Positions 44,594-52,651 of a stretch of DNA of 64,000 nt are shown here, piece after piece (within the stretch, counting starts at the first letter, position 1; every line of letters starts with the position of its first letter). The DNA comes from Allobosea sp. CRIB-10. GTDB lineage: Bacteria; Pseudomonadota; Alphaproteobacteria; Rhizobiales; Beijerinckiaceae. The DNA lies in NCBI RefSeq assembly GCF_900112185.1, contig NZ_FOKP01000001.1, positions 547,515 through 611,514 on the forward strand, in the 5' to 3' direction. Below the pieces are notes generated by a model. The model was not told the origin of the DNA. It ran no database searches and worked only from the letters and a program-made list of their open reading frames with translations. The position numbers and the translations under genes are program-made.

Positions 44594-44616
44594 TCGGCGC
44601 GCCACTTAGGGTCTTG

Positions 44617-44720
44617 TCCGCTCATCCGGGGAGTAGGGATAGGCAGGGGTGGTTGCCGGGTTCCGCGGCTCGTGAAGCGCGGGATCATGGCTGCGCCTCT
44701 GGCAGGGCTGCCGACGCGGG
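44617..44720 (+). pseudogene. fragment duplicated from the 5' end of the P-type ATPase gene
   Basis: About 100 bases (CCGCTCATCCGGGGAGTAGG onward) align base for base with 46246-46350 at the start of the ATPase gene. Shared blocks include GAAGCGCGGGATC and GCGCCTCTGG/TCGCCTCTGG, and the translation SAHPGSRDRQG corresponds to PAHSESRDRRG. Frame and further sequence are lost, so it is a remnant of a second copy. Confidence 0.7.
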
Positions 44721-44757
44721 CATTCGAAAGGAAATCGCGTCGGCCATTGCGGACGAT

Positions 44758-44771
44758 TTGATCTACATCAA
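44758..44771. promoter_or_regulatory. FixK/FNR-type box upstream of receiver/PilZ gene
   Basis: TTGATCTACATCAA, 5-bp perfect inverted repeat (TTGAT-N4-ATCAA), 60 bases before the gene at 44831; predicted start point near 44806. Confidence 0.6.
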
Positions 44772-44830
44772 CGACACGCTCGGCGATTTCACGCTGGCTG
44801 AACCAACGACACCTATCTCGTGGGGTTGGG

Positions 44831-46051
44831 ATGGAGGGGCAGGCGACAGCGGAAAGTGGCGTGATCGCCGCACTTTGGGGCGATGACGCGCAAGGCGAGG
44901 AACTCGCCGCCCGTCTGAGCGCGCGAAGCGCCTGCATGGTGTCCGCCGCCGGCAACCTCGACGAACTTGACCACTTGGTCAGTCGCAATCGAGTCGAGTG
45001 CGTGCTCTGCTCGGACGCCGGTCTCGATGAAGGCCTGCCCCTGCTTGGCAGCGTCGTCGACCGCGTATCGGGGCGCGCTCCGGTCATATTCGTGGCGCCG
45101 GAAAAACGCCAGGATGCGGTCATCCAGGCCTTCCGCCTTGGAGCACGCGACTGCGTGACGATGACGGAAGCCTGCGCCGACGACCTCGTCGAGGCGATCC
45201 AGAGACTGAGAACCGCGTTTGATCGCGGTTCGCTTTCCAGCTCGCACGCATATGACGATCCCGCCGCGGCCGGGCAGCTCCCCATGAACTTGCTGTCTCC
45301 CGAAAAGCTGGTGCGCAAGCTCGACGAGGTGCGGGCAAATGCCGGCGATGGGATTGGTATCCTGGCAATTCAAATCCCGGAGCTAGGCTACTTCGCCGCC
45401 AAATTCGGGCGCCAGACAGCCGAAGAGATCTCACGCGAATTCGCGAAGCGCCTGAATTTGGCGCTCCAGGGGACTGGCTATTTTTGCCGACGGCCAGATG
45501 CGAGCTTTGTAGCGTTGCTAATCCCGATGTCGGGAGCCGCTGCCTTGGAGATGGCGATTGGCCAGATCTCGAACCAGCTGAGCTTCGCAGTGCGGCTGAG
45601 TGATCTGGATTTCCGCATCGAAAGCGTCATCGGCGCCTGCGATTCCGGCATCGCACCGGAAGCGCTGCTGGCAATCGAATGCGCCGACAGATCCCTGGAA
45701 AACGCGATGGCCCGAGGGGTCCGCTACCATATCGCCGATGCGGATACCTACGGCGTCCCCCTGCAGCATTCATTTGCCCGCGGGCGCGGTCGCAAAGTGA
45801 ACCGTCGCCTCGGCGAACGATCCCGCGTCAATAAGCGTGGCAAGATTGTCCTCCCGCACCTCAACGCGACAATCGATTGCGCGGTCCTCGATGTTTCATC
45901 GACCGGTGCACGCCTGCGGATCAACAGCAGCCTGGTCGCACCGGAGGAGTTCGAGCTGATGCTGCCGCATCAGGCCCAGAGGCGGCAGGTGAAGGTACGC
46001 TGGCGGAGACAGAAGGAGCTGGGGGTGGAGTTCATCGACCAGCTGGTTTGA
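44831..46051 (+). CDS. receiver-like, degenerate GGDEF, PilZ domain protein
   Basis: A 406-residue composite protein. Residues 1-135 have a receiver-like fold without a clear phospho-acceptor context (SAAGNLDELDHLV, ARDCVTMTEA). Residues about 150-300 resemble a GGDEF domain (IGILAIQIPELGYFAAKFG), but the active loop reads RPDASF instead of GGDEF, so no cyclase activity is expected. The C-terminal PilZ domain (about 325-406) has the RSRVNKRGK basic motif and the DVSSTGARL motif that bind cyclic di-GMP. It likely senses cyclic di-GMP and, to judge from the FixK-type box, is made at low oxygen. Confidence 0.75.
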   Translation: MEGQATAESGVIAALWGDDAQGEELAARLSARSACMVSAAGNLDELDHLVSRNRVECVLCSDAGLDEGLPLLGSVVDRVSGRAPVIFVAPEKRQDAVIQAFRLGARDCVTMTEACADDLVEAIQRLRTAFDRGSLSSSHAYDDPAAAGQLPMNLLSPEKLVRKLDEVRANAGDGIGILAIQIPELGYFAAKFGRQTAEEISREFAKRLNLALQGTGYFCRRPDASFVALLIPMSGAAALEMAIGQISNQLSFAVRLSDLDFRIESVIGACDSGIAPEALLAIECADRSLENAMARGVRYHIADADTYGVPLQHSFARGRGRKVNRRLGERSRVNKRGKIVLPHLNATIDCAVLDVSSTGARLRINSSLVAPEEFELMLPHQAQRRQVKVRWRRQKELGVEFIDQLV

Positions 46052-46103
46052 CCGGTCTGCCGTCGAAACGGCCAACCTTGAATATGCAAACAGGAGGATC
46101 GCA

Positions 46104-46220
46104 ATGCCGAGCAAAGCCTCCAAGCCCGTCATGCTCGTCCGCCGCAGCATTGTCTCACTTTTGACTGTCGAGATCTTGCCGGCGGCAGATGCAGCCGGCA
46201 AGGACCAGTTGCGGACATGA
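46104..46220 (+). CDS. 38-residue peptide translationally coupled to P-type ATPase
   Basis: A short frame MPSKASKPVMLVRRSIVSLL, ending DQLRT and TGA, with a perfect AGGAGG 7 bases before the ATG. Its stop overlaps the ATPase start as ATGA (46217-46220), while the ATPase ATG itself has no good SD. This is the hallmark of translational coupling. The peptide may be a leader or a small membrane-associated partner (hydrophobic SIVSLLTVEIL); no homologue is known to me. Confidence 0.6.
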   Translation: MPSKASKPVMLVRRSIVSLLTVEILPAADAAGKDQLRT

Positions 46221-48115
46221 TCGGTTCGCCGCCTCAAATACTCCCCGCTCATTCGGAAAGCAGGGACAGGCGGGGGGTGACAGCCCCGTTCCACGGCTGG
46301 ATGAAGCGCGGGATCGTGGCATCGCCTCTGGTCGGGCTGCCGCTCGGCCTTGCCTTGAAGCTGTACGGCACCGAAGCTGCGGCGAACTTGGCCTGGATGG
46401 TCGCGACGCTACCGGTCCTCGCCAAGCTCGCGTTCGACATCCTCGTCAGCCTGCGTCGCAGCGAGTTCGGGCTCGACATCGCGGCGGCCTTGTCGATGAG
46501 CGCCGCGCTCCTCGTCGGCGAGAGCCTGGCCGCTGCGATCGTCGCACTGATGTATGCCGGCGGACAGTATCTGGAAGCCTTCGCCGAGGGACGCGCACAA
46601 CGTGACATGACCGCGCTGCTCTCGCGCCGGCCAGTGCGAGCGATGCGCTTCGACGGCAACGGGCTGCGTGAGGTATCAGCGGAAAGCATCGCACCCGGCG
46701 ATCGACTGCTGATCCGGCAGGGCGACGTCACGCCGGTCGACGGGCTGATCAGGAAGGGGATTGCCCGGCTGGACCTGTCGGCACTGACCGGTGAATCGCT
46801 GCCGGTTCATCGCGAGATCGGCGCCGAGATCCCCAGCGGGGCAAGCAATATCGGCGAGGCTTTCGAGCTCGTCGCTTCCCGCGCGGCGAAGGACAGCGCC
46901 TACGCCGGCATCGTCCGCATGGTCGAAGCCGCGCAGCGTTCCAAGGCGCCGATGTCGCGGCTAGCCGACCATTATGCGCTGGGTTTTCTCGCGATCACCG
47001 TTGCACTGGCGGGCCTGGCCTGGTCCGCGAGCGGCGATGCCGTCCGGGCCGTCGCTGTCCTGGTGATCGCCACCCCGTGCCCTCTTCTGCTTGCGGTCCC
47101 TGTCGCGCTCGTGGCCGGCATGTCGCGCGCAGCCCGGCACGGCATTCTCGTCAAGGGCGCCCAGGTCATCGAAGGTCTCGCCGGCATTCGCACGATCGTG
47201 CTCGACAAGACCGGCACGCTGACGGAAGGGCGTCTTCGCCTTGCCGGTATCGAACTGGCCGAGCCGCCTGTCTGCGACGAGACCACGCTGCTGCGGCTCG
47301 CAGCGTCCCTTGACCAGGCGTCACCACATGTCGCGGCCCGTGCCCTCGTCGATGAAGCCCGGGACCGTGGCCTTTCTCTCGCCGTTCCCGAGGCGGTGAG
47401 CGAAACGGCCGGCGAAGGCATCTCCGGCTATGTCGAGGGACTGCATCTCGCCCTGGGCGGCTGGAATTTCGTGACGGGCCTGATCGCGCTGCCTGACGCG
47501 GCAGGCCGAGCTCAGGGCCAGGATGGCGTGCCGATCGTCGCCGTTGCGATTGATGGCAGGTTCGCAGGCAAGATCCTGTTGTCCGACCGCTTGCGCGATG
47601 GCGCCGGCGACGTCCTCGGCCAACTGCGTTCCCTCGGTGTGAAACGGGTGCTCCTGGCCACCGGAGACCAGCCGAAGATCGCGGCGGCAATGACCGCGGG
47701 ATTGCCGTTCGATGCCGTCCACGCCGACCAATCCGCAGCCGACAAGGTCGCTATCGTCAAGGCGGAGCAGCGATACGGGCCGGTCATGATGGTTGGCGAC
47801 GGCGTCAACGATGCCCCGGCGCTCGCCGCCGCGACGATTGGGACCGCGCTCGGCACGCACGGCTCGACCGCTTCCGCCGAGACGGCCGGCATGGTCCTGC
47901 TGGTCGACAGCCTGGATCGTCTTCCGCTCGCATTGCAGATTGCACGCCGCGCCCGCGAGGTCGCGCTCCAGAGCGTCTTCGCCGGAATCGGGCTGTCGCT
48001 CCTGGGCATGGCGGCGGCGGCCATGGGATGGCTGACCCCCGTGCAGGGAGCTCTGTTGCAAGAGGGAATCGATGTCGCGGTGGTGCTCAACGCGCTGCGT
48101 GCTCTGAGCGACTGA
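46217..48115 (+). CDS. heavy-metal-type P1B ATPase with atypical motifs
   Basis: A 632-residue cation pump without N-terminal metal-binding domain. It has TGES in LSALTGESLPVHREIG, phosphorylated Asp330 in DKTGTLTEG, and GDGVNDAP in MVGDGVNDAPALAAATIGT. The metal motif in the key membrane helix reads TPCP (residues 286-289) instead of CPC, and the HP dipeptide reads PHV (SPHVAARAL). Those changes separate it from classical Cu+ and Zn2+ pumps, so the metal is uncertain. In related genomes such ATPases sit with Usp, phasin and FixK-regulated genes. Translation appears coupled to the preceding 38-residue ORF. Confidence 0.9.
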   Translation: MIGSPPQILPAHSESRDRRGVTAPFHGWMKRGIVASPLVGLPLGLALKLYGTEAAANLAWMVATLPVLAKLAFDILVSLRRSEFGLDIAAALSMSAALLVGESLAAAIVALMYAGGQYLEAFAEGRAQRDMTALLSRRPVRAMRFDGNGLREVSAESIAPGDRLLIRQGDVTPVDGLIRKGIARLDLSALTGESLPVHREIGAEIPSGASNIGEAFELVASRAAKDSAYAGIVRMVEAAQRSKAPMSRLADHYALGFLAITVALAGLAWSASGDAVRAVAVLVIATPCPLLLAVPVALVAGMSRAARHGILVKGAQVIEGLAGIRTIVLDKTGTLTEGRLRLAGIELAEPPVCDETTLLRLAASLDQASPHVAARALVDEARDRGLSLAVPEAVSETAGEGISGYVEGLHLALGGWNFVTGLIALPDAAGRAQGQDGVPIVAVAIDGRFAGKILLSDRLRDGAGDVLGQLRSLGVKRVLLATGDQPKIAAAMTAGLPFDAVHADQSAADKVAIVKAEQRYGPVMMVGDGVNDAPALAAATIGTALGTHGSTASAETAGMVLLVDSLDRLPLALQIARRAREVALQSVFAGIGLSLLGMAAAAMGWLTPVQGALLQEGIDVAVVLNALRALSD

Positions 48116-48220
48116 CGCGCAGGTTTGCGCGTTCGCCCTCGCGACCAGCCAGCGCTACACGCGGGAACCACTGCGCCTGCTTTTGGGTTCAGTCCACATT
48201 GCGGCGGCAAAGGCTCGGCC

Positions 48221-48234
48221 TTGAGAGACGTCAA
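48221..48234. promoter_or_regulatory. FixK-type box upstream of bifunctional kinase gene
   Basis: TTGAGAGACGTCAA (TTGA-N6-TCAA). At -41.5 it predicts a start point near 48269, which leads to the ATG at 48289 but is downstream of the GTG at 48249. Confidence 0.55.
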
Positions 48235-48248
48235 GGCCGCCAGCGTCC

Positions 48249-49826
48249 GTGCCGGCTACTCTCGCGTCGTGCAGCCGGAGACCGCAGCATGATGCCGACA
48301 GCCAGAACGACATCGTCGCCTTCTTGTGCTCGCAGCGGGCGTTCGGCTCGGGCGAGCCGCCGGACGAGACGGTCTCGACGCATATCTCGACGGTGCTGCT
48401 GCTGGGCGAACGCGCCTTCAAGCTGAAGCGGCCGGTGCGCCTTCCCTATGTCGACCTATCCCGCCCGGAGCGCCGGCTCCAGCTTTGCCAGCGCGAACTC
48501 GAGTTGAATCGTCGGACGGCGCCCGATCTCTATCGCCATGTACACCGCATTACCTGCGAGCCCGACGGCCGCCTCGCATTAAACGGCAGCGGCCGACTCG
48601 TCGACGCCGTCCTTGAGATGCGGCGCTTCGACGGTGCCATGCTGTTCGACAAGCTGGCCGGCGCAGGGACATTGACCGGGGCACAGATGGAGGATCTGGC
48701 CGATGTCATCGCGGGCTTCCATCGATCGGCCGCTGTCTGCGACGATACCGGCGGCGCGGAGCGCCTCCGCCGCGTGCTCGACGTTAATGCGCGCGCCTTC
48801 GCAAGCGCGCCGCATCTGCAGCCGGATGCCGTCGCCGCCGCGGATTCCGCCTGCCGCGCGGCCTTGACGCGTCACGCCGCCCTGCTCGATCAGCGCGCAC
48901 GAGACGGCTTCGTGAGGCGCGTGCATGGCGATCTGCACCTTCGCAACATCTGCCTGATCGACGGCAGGCCGACCTTGTTCGACTGCCTCGAATTCGACGA
49001 AGACCTCGCCACCACCGACGTGCTCTACGATGTCGCCTTCACGCTGATGGATCTGTGGCATGGCGGCGCGAAGGACTTGGCCAACATCCTGTTCAACCGC
49101 TATCTCGACGCAACCGGAGACGATGCCGGCATCGCCCTGCTTCCGCTGTTCATGGCGGTGCGCGCCGCGGTCCGGGCCCATGTTACGGCGCGAACCGCGA
49201 CGATCGGCCAGAATGCCCTCGAAGCTCAGGGCTATCTCGACCTCTGCTGCGAACTCCTGCGCGAAAGCCCGCCGACCCTGACGGCGATCGGCGGTTATTC
49301 CGGCTCTGGGAAATCGACTGTCGCTGCCGCAGTCGCGCCGTGCCTGGGAACCGCGCCCGGAGCGCGCGTCCTCTCCAGTGATCGCTTCCGGAAACGCCTC
49401 TTCGGCGTCGCGGCGCGCGCCCGCCTGCCGGCAGATGCGTATCGGACGAAGATCTCCCTCCGCGTCTATGCCGAGCTCGCCGAAACCGCAGAGCGCGTCC
49501 TACAAGGTGGCCGATCCGTTATCGCCGACGCGGTGTTCGACCGGCAGGCAGATCGCGATCGTTTCGCCTGGATAGCGGCCTGCGTCGGTGCGACGCTTCG
49601 TGGCGTCTGGCTGGAGGCCCCAGAAAGGATCCTGGTCGATCGCGTCGCGCATCGCCGGGACGATCCGTCCGACGCCACGCCGGATGTGGTGGTGCAGCAG
49701 ATCGCCAGGCATGAGGCGCCGACCGACTGGACCACGATCCGTGCTGACGTCGAAGCGGCGACCGTAGCCGCGGCAGTGAAGCGCGTCTTGCTCGGCCAAG
49801 CTGGCGCCACCGATGCGCACGCATGA
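48249..49826 (+). CDS. bifunctional APH-like kinase and P-loop NTPase protein
   Basis: A 525-residue protein with an N-terminal phosphotransferase-like domain (about 20-330; the catalytic RRVHGDLHLRNIC, metal-binding TLFDCLEFDED) and a C-terminal P-loop domain with GGYSGSGKST and SDRFRKRL. This fusion is known from FixK/dormancy-type clusters but its substrate is not known. The annotated frame begins at GTG 48249, but a better start, ATG 48289 with GGAG 8 bases upstream, is out of frame by one base. One added C near 48295 would join it to NDIVAFLCSQ, so a one-base deletion is likely. Confidence 0.8.
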   Translation: MPATLASCSRRPQHDADSQNDIVAFLCSQRAFGSGEPPDETVSTHISTVLLLGERAFKLKRPVRLPYVDLSRPERRLQLCQRELELNRRTAPDLYRHVHRITCEPDGRLALNGSGRLVDAVLEMRRFDGAMLFDKLAGAGTLTGAQMEDLADVIAGFHRSAAVCDDTGGAERLRRVLDVNARAFASAPHLQPDAVAAADSACRAALTRHAALLDQRARDGFVRRVHGDLHLRNICLIDGRPTLFDCLEFDEDLATTDVLYDVAFTLMDLWHGGAKDLANILFNRYLDATGDDAGIALLPLFMAVRAAVRAHVTARTATIGQNALEAQGYLDLCCELLRESPPTLTAIGGYSGSGKSTVAAAVAPCLGTAPGARVLSSDRFRKRLFGVAARARLPADAYRTKISLRVYAELAETAERVLQGGRSVIADAVFDRQADRDRFAWIAACVGATLRGVWLEAPERILVDRVAHRRDDPSDATPDVVVQQIARHEAPTDWTTIRADVEAATVAAAVKRVLLGQAGATDAHA

Positions 49827-49841
49827 CAAGCGTGCCACTGC

Positions 49842-49855
49842 TTGCGGCAAATCAA
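49842..49855. promoter_or_regulatory. FixK-type box upstream of Usp gene
   Basis: TTGCGGCAAATCAA. A -41.5 placement gives a start point near 49890, 23 bases before the Usp ATG at 49913. Confidence 0.5.
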
Positions 49856-49912
49856 TGCCGTTCTCTCCACTCAGGTCGAAGCTTCCTTGTCACTCCAACC
49901 AGGGAGATCGTC

Positions 49913-50761
49913 ATGGAACTGAACACGGCCTCATCACAGGATTCTGGCCTCGCGAGCGTCATGGTCCCGATCAATCTCGGCGCTGGCGCGGCCGATCGTG
50001 TCAGGCTCGCATTGTCGCTCGCAGAGCGCTTCGGCAGTCGTCTGATCGGGATTGCCGCTCTGGAACGTGCTGTCCTTTATCTCGGAGACGGTACAGTCAG
50101 CGTCGATGCGATGCTTGTCGAGGAGGCCACGAAGGCCGCGCAGGAGGACCTCGCAAAGGCCGAGGCCATCTTTCGGCGCGTCGCTGGGCACTACAATGAC
50201 ATCGTCTGGCGCAGCGCCATCGACACGCCGCTTCCCTACATCACGCGCAACGCTCGCGCTGCCGATATCGTGGTGGTGGGCCGGCAGTCCTCACTCGACG
50301 CGCCGCAAGGCAGGATGGCACTCGCCCCTGCTGATCTTGTCATGGATCTCGGGCGTCCGCTTCTCGTCGCGCCGCCGGACGTCGCCGAGCTTTCGGCCGA
50401 GAACATCGTGATCGCCTGGCGCGATACGCGGGAGGCGCGACGCGCCGTCTGGGATGCTCTGCCCTTCCTCAAGCGTGCCAAGACTGTGACCATCGTCTCC
50501 GTTGGAGAGGGGGCTCCCGAGCAGGGCACCCATGACGTACGCGACTATCTCGCTCTGCACGGTGTTGCGGCTGACCTCGATGTGCGGCCCAAGATCACCA
50601 ATTTCGCAGCGCAAGAGTTGATCGACTGTGCGCGCCGCCAGAACTCGGACCTGATTGTATCCGGCGCATATGGCCACAGCCGAATGCGCGAGTGGCTGCT
50701 CGGCGGGATGACTGCAGATCTACTGGAATCGACGCCGGTTTGCTGTCTGATGTCTCACTAA
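49913..50761 (+). CDS. universal stress protein (tandem UspA)
   Basis: A 282-residue protein with two Usp domains: LASVMVPINLGAGAADRVRL at the N-terminus and the second ending in NSDLIVSGAYGHSRMREWLLGG, the standard Usp-like nucleotide region. A GGGAG SD precedes the ATG. A FixK-type box lies 58-71 bases upstream. It is convergent with another Usp gene (50849), with 87 bases between the stops. Confidence 0.92.
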   Translation: MELNTASSQDSGLASVMVPINLGAGAADRVRLALSLAERFGSRLIGIAALERAVLYLGDGTVSVDAMLVEEATKAAQEDLAKAEAIFRRVAGHYNDIVWRSAIDTPLPYITRNARAADIVVVGRQSSLDAPQGRMALAPADLVMDLGRPLLVAPPDVAELSAENIVIAWRDTREARRAVWDALPFLKRAKTVTIVSVGEGAPEQGTHDVRDYLALHGVAADLDVRPKITNFAAQELIDCARRQNSDLIVSGAYGHSRMREWLLGGMTADLLESTPVCCLMSH

Positions 50762-50848
50762 GAAAACCGGCCCGATCGCGCCTTGTTTGCCTGATCCGGT
50801 CAATCATGAGTGTGCCAACAGCCCATTTCGGAGCGGCGCTGCTCGCAG

Positions 50849-51673
50849 TCAGGTCGAGAGAAGGCAGGGAATGCGGCAGCGCGACAACATCCGCGTCGTC
50901 TGCCGCACCAGCTCGGAACACACGAGCTGATTGCTGCAATAGGCGGGCGCGACGAGCAGATCGGCATCGTCTTCGTCGAGGATATGCAGGAGCTCTCGCA
51001 GCGGTGCTGCCCCGCTTCGACCGCGGGCCCTCGCGGGGACGCCGTGGCTCTGCAGGAAATCGGCGACATCGGCGGCGCTGCTTGCCGGTGTGGCCGACAG
51101 TACCTCGTTCAAGGTGACCACGCTGACCTGCTGCGCCCGGCGCAGCAGCGGCAGAGCCTCACGTACAACGCGTCGCGAGGCCCGACAGTCGCGCCAGGCT
51201 ATCGCAATATGTCGCGGCAACGCGCGAGCCTCGTAGGCAGGCGGCACGACCAGGACGGGCCGCCCGCCGCGGACGAGCAACACCTGCGCATCACAGGGAC
51301 CATCATCATTGCCCGATGATGTCGACTGTCCGATCACGATGAGGTCGGCGCGCCGAGCTTCGCGCAGCACCGCTTCGGTCATCGATCCGATTCCGCCAGC
51401 AAAGAAGACCTGGTCGACGCTCGCTTCGACCGTGGCGCGGAACCCTGCCTCCACTGTGGCGAGATCGACATGGCAGCTGGCGCGCGCTTCCGCGAGCAGC
51501 TCGCCCACCATCCCGATTGTGGCGTTTGGCTCGACCTCCGGCGGGTGCGGCCATCGCGACAGAACACCCAGAAGGCTCGCGCCGAGCTGGCCAGCGAGCA
51601 TTCCCGCATAGCTGGCTCGCTGATAGGCGGCATCGTCTTCGCCCAGGGCAACCAATATCTCGGCGTAGGACAT
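50849..51673 (-). CDS. universal stress protein (tandem UspA), altered C-terminus
   Basis: A 274-residue two-domain Usp protein starting MSYAEILVALGEDDAAYQRA. The C-terminal region, which in the other three Usp proteins here reads GAYGHSRxREW, is APAYCSNQLVCSELV, so the ATP-binding loop of the second domain is lost or changed. The ATG at 51673 has GGGAGG upstream. A FixK-type box (51732-51745) lies in the divergent region shared with the DUF6455 gene. Confidence 0.88.
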   Translation of the reverse strand: MSYAEILVALGEDDAAYQRASYAGMLAGQLGASLLGVLSRWPHPPEVEPNATIGMVGELLAEARASCHVDLATVEAGFRATVEASVDQVFFAGGIGSMTEAVLREARRADLIVIGQSTSSGNDDGPCDAQVLLVRGGRPVLVVPPAYEARALPRHIAIAWRDCRASRRVVREALPLLRRAQQVSVVTLNEVLSATPASSAADVADFLQSHGVPARARGRSGAAPLRELLHILDEDDADLLVAPAYCSNQLVCSELVRQTTRMLSRCRIPCLLST

Positions 51674-51731
51674 CGGAGCCTCCCACTGATGACTATCGGA
51701 GACGATCCTAGATCGCGCATTGGGCTCCGCC

Positions 51732-51745
51732 TTGATGCGCGTCAA
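51732..51745. promoter_or_regulatory. FixK/FNR-type box between Usp and DUF6455 genes
   Basis: TTGATGCGCGTCAA (TTGAT-N4-GTCAA). At -41.5 it gives start points near 51697 (Usp, leader about 24 nt) and 51780 (DUF6455, leader about 72 nt). Confidence 0.6.
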
Positions 51746-51851
51746 AGCCCCCTCAACCGGGTCGCCATGCGCGGACTTGTCCGAGATCAAGGCGCGCATG
51801 TCGCTCGATCCCGATAATGCGTGCTCGACTTGCAACCGATGGAGCACCACC

Positions 51852-52112
51852 ATGCGCATCTGGCTCAGGCGCCGTTTCGAACGGCAGGCCCGGTTGATGG
51901 GCGCCATGATGGAGCGAATTGGCATTGAGCCCGAACTGGCGGCAAGTCGCGGGCGGCTCTATGACGCCGCCAATCGCCGCTGTCTCTGGTGCGCCGCTCA
52001 TGAAGAGTGCGGCAGATGGATCGAGCAGCATCAAAATGCCGAGCGCGGCCCCGACTTCTGCCCTAACGCCACGTTCTTCGAACACACCAAGCAGATGCAT
52101 CCCAAGGGCTGA
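51852..52112 (+). CDS. DUF6455 family protein
   Basis: An 86-residue protein starting MRIWLRRRFERQARLMGAMM. The central Cys pattern CLWCAAHEECGRW and a later FCPNATFF are the conserved metal-binding-like Cys set of this small family, whose function is unknown. Its ATG has GGAG 7 bases upstream. It shares a FixK-type box with the divergent Usp gene. Confidence 0.8.
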   Translation: MRIWLRRRFERQARLMGAMMERIGIEPELAASRGRLYDAANRRCLWCAAHEECGRWIEQHQNAERGPDFCPNATFFEHTKQMHPKG

Positions 52113-52157
52113 CCGGCCGCCGCGGCGTGAGGTGCAGGTGCTCCGGCAGCCGGTAGA

Positions 52158-52541
52158 TCAGGCCTTCCGGACCGCCATGACGGCATAGGTCCGCAAACGC
52201 CCGCCGGCGTCCTTGATCGACACATATTCGCCAGGCGCCATCCGGTGGCTGTCGAGGCGAAAGCCGCCTTCATCGTCCGCGTCAGACCGGTCATCATAGT
52301 CGAAGACCCAGGTCGCTCCACCTGCTCCGCCCGCGCGGTGGAGCAGCCTGCCGTGGCGCGTTGCTCCGTCGGGTGCCAACCGCCTCACGCGGCAGTGATC
52401 GCGCTGGGCGTGCCAGGCCTCCGTGTCGAGCCGCCCCGCTTCGTCGAGCGGTGCGACGATCTCGTAGCCGTCGCGCGGATTGCCTTCGGGAAACTCGGGA
52501 CAACGCGCGAGCTGCAGCGAAATCTTGCTCAAGCCTGTCAT
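52158..52541 (-). CDS. conserved hypothetical protein
   Basis: A 127-residue protein from MTGLSKISLQLARCPEFPEG, with a conserved-looking YEIVAPLDEAGRLD, ATWVFDYDDRSDADDE and GEYVSIKDAGG. This fits a small family of unknown function from alphaproteobacterial stress clusters. AGGAGG stands just before the ATG. The FixK-type box at 52638-52651 lies about 100 bases upstream. Confidence 0.75.
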   Translation of the reverse strand: MTGLSKISLQLARCPEFPEGNPRDGYEIVAPLDEAGRLDTEAWHAQRDHCRVRRLAPDGATRHGRLLHRAGGAGGATWVFDYDDRSDADDEGGFRLDSHRMAPGEYVSIKDAGGRLRTYAVMAVRKA

Positions 52542-52637
52542 TGTAACCTCCTCCTTATGGTCAGCCCATTCCCGCGATCGAGACCCCGAGTGCGCCTTGT
52601 GATCGACAAGCAGGAGCACGCGGCGCCCTTGAGCGCC

Positions 52638-52651
52638 TTGATGTTCCTCAA
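52638..52651. promoter_or_regulatory. possible FixK-type box (overlaps end of upstream gene)
   Basis: TTGATGTTCCTCAA fits TTGA-N6-TCAA and overlaps the stop of the acyl-CoA synthetase/acetyltransferase gene. At -41.5 the start would be near 52603, 62 bases before the ATG at 52541. Confidence 0.4.

Noticed and set aside
52594..52614. CTTGT-GATCG-ACAAG inverted repeat as FixK box
   Set aside because: Half sites are TTGT/ACAA with 5-nt centre, not the TTG(A/C)-N6-(T/G)CAA pattern.
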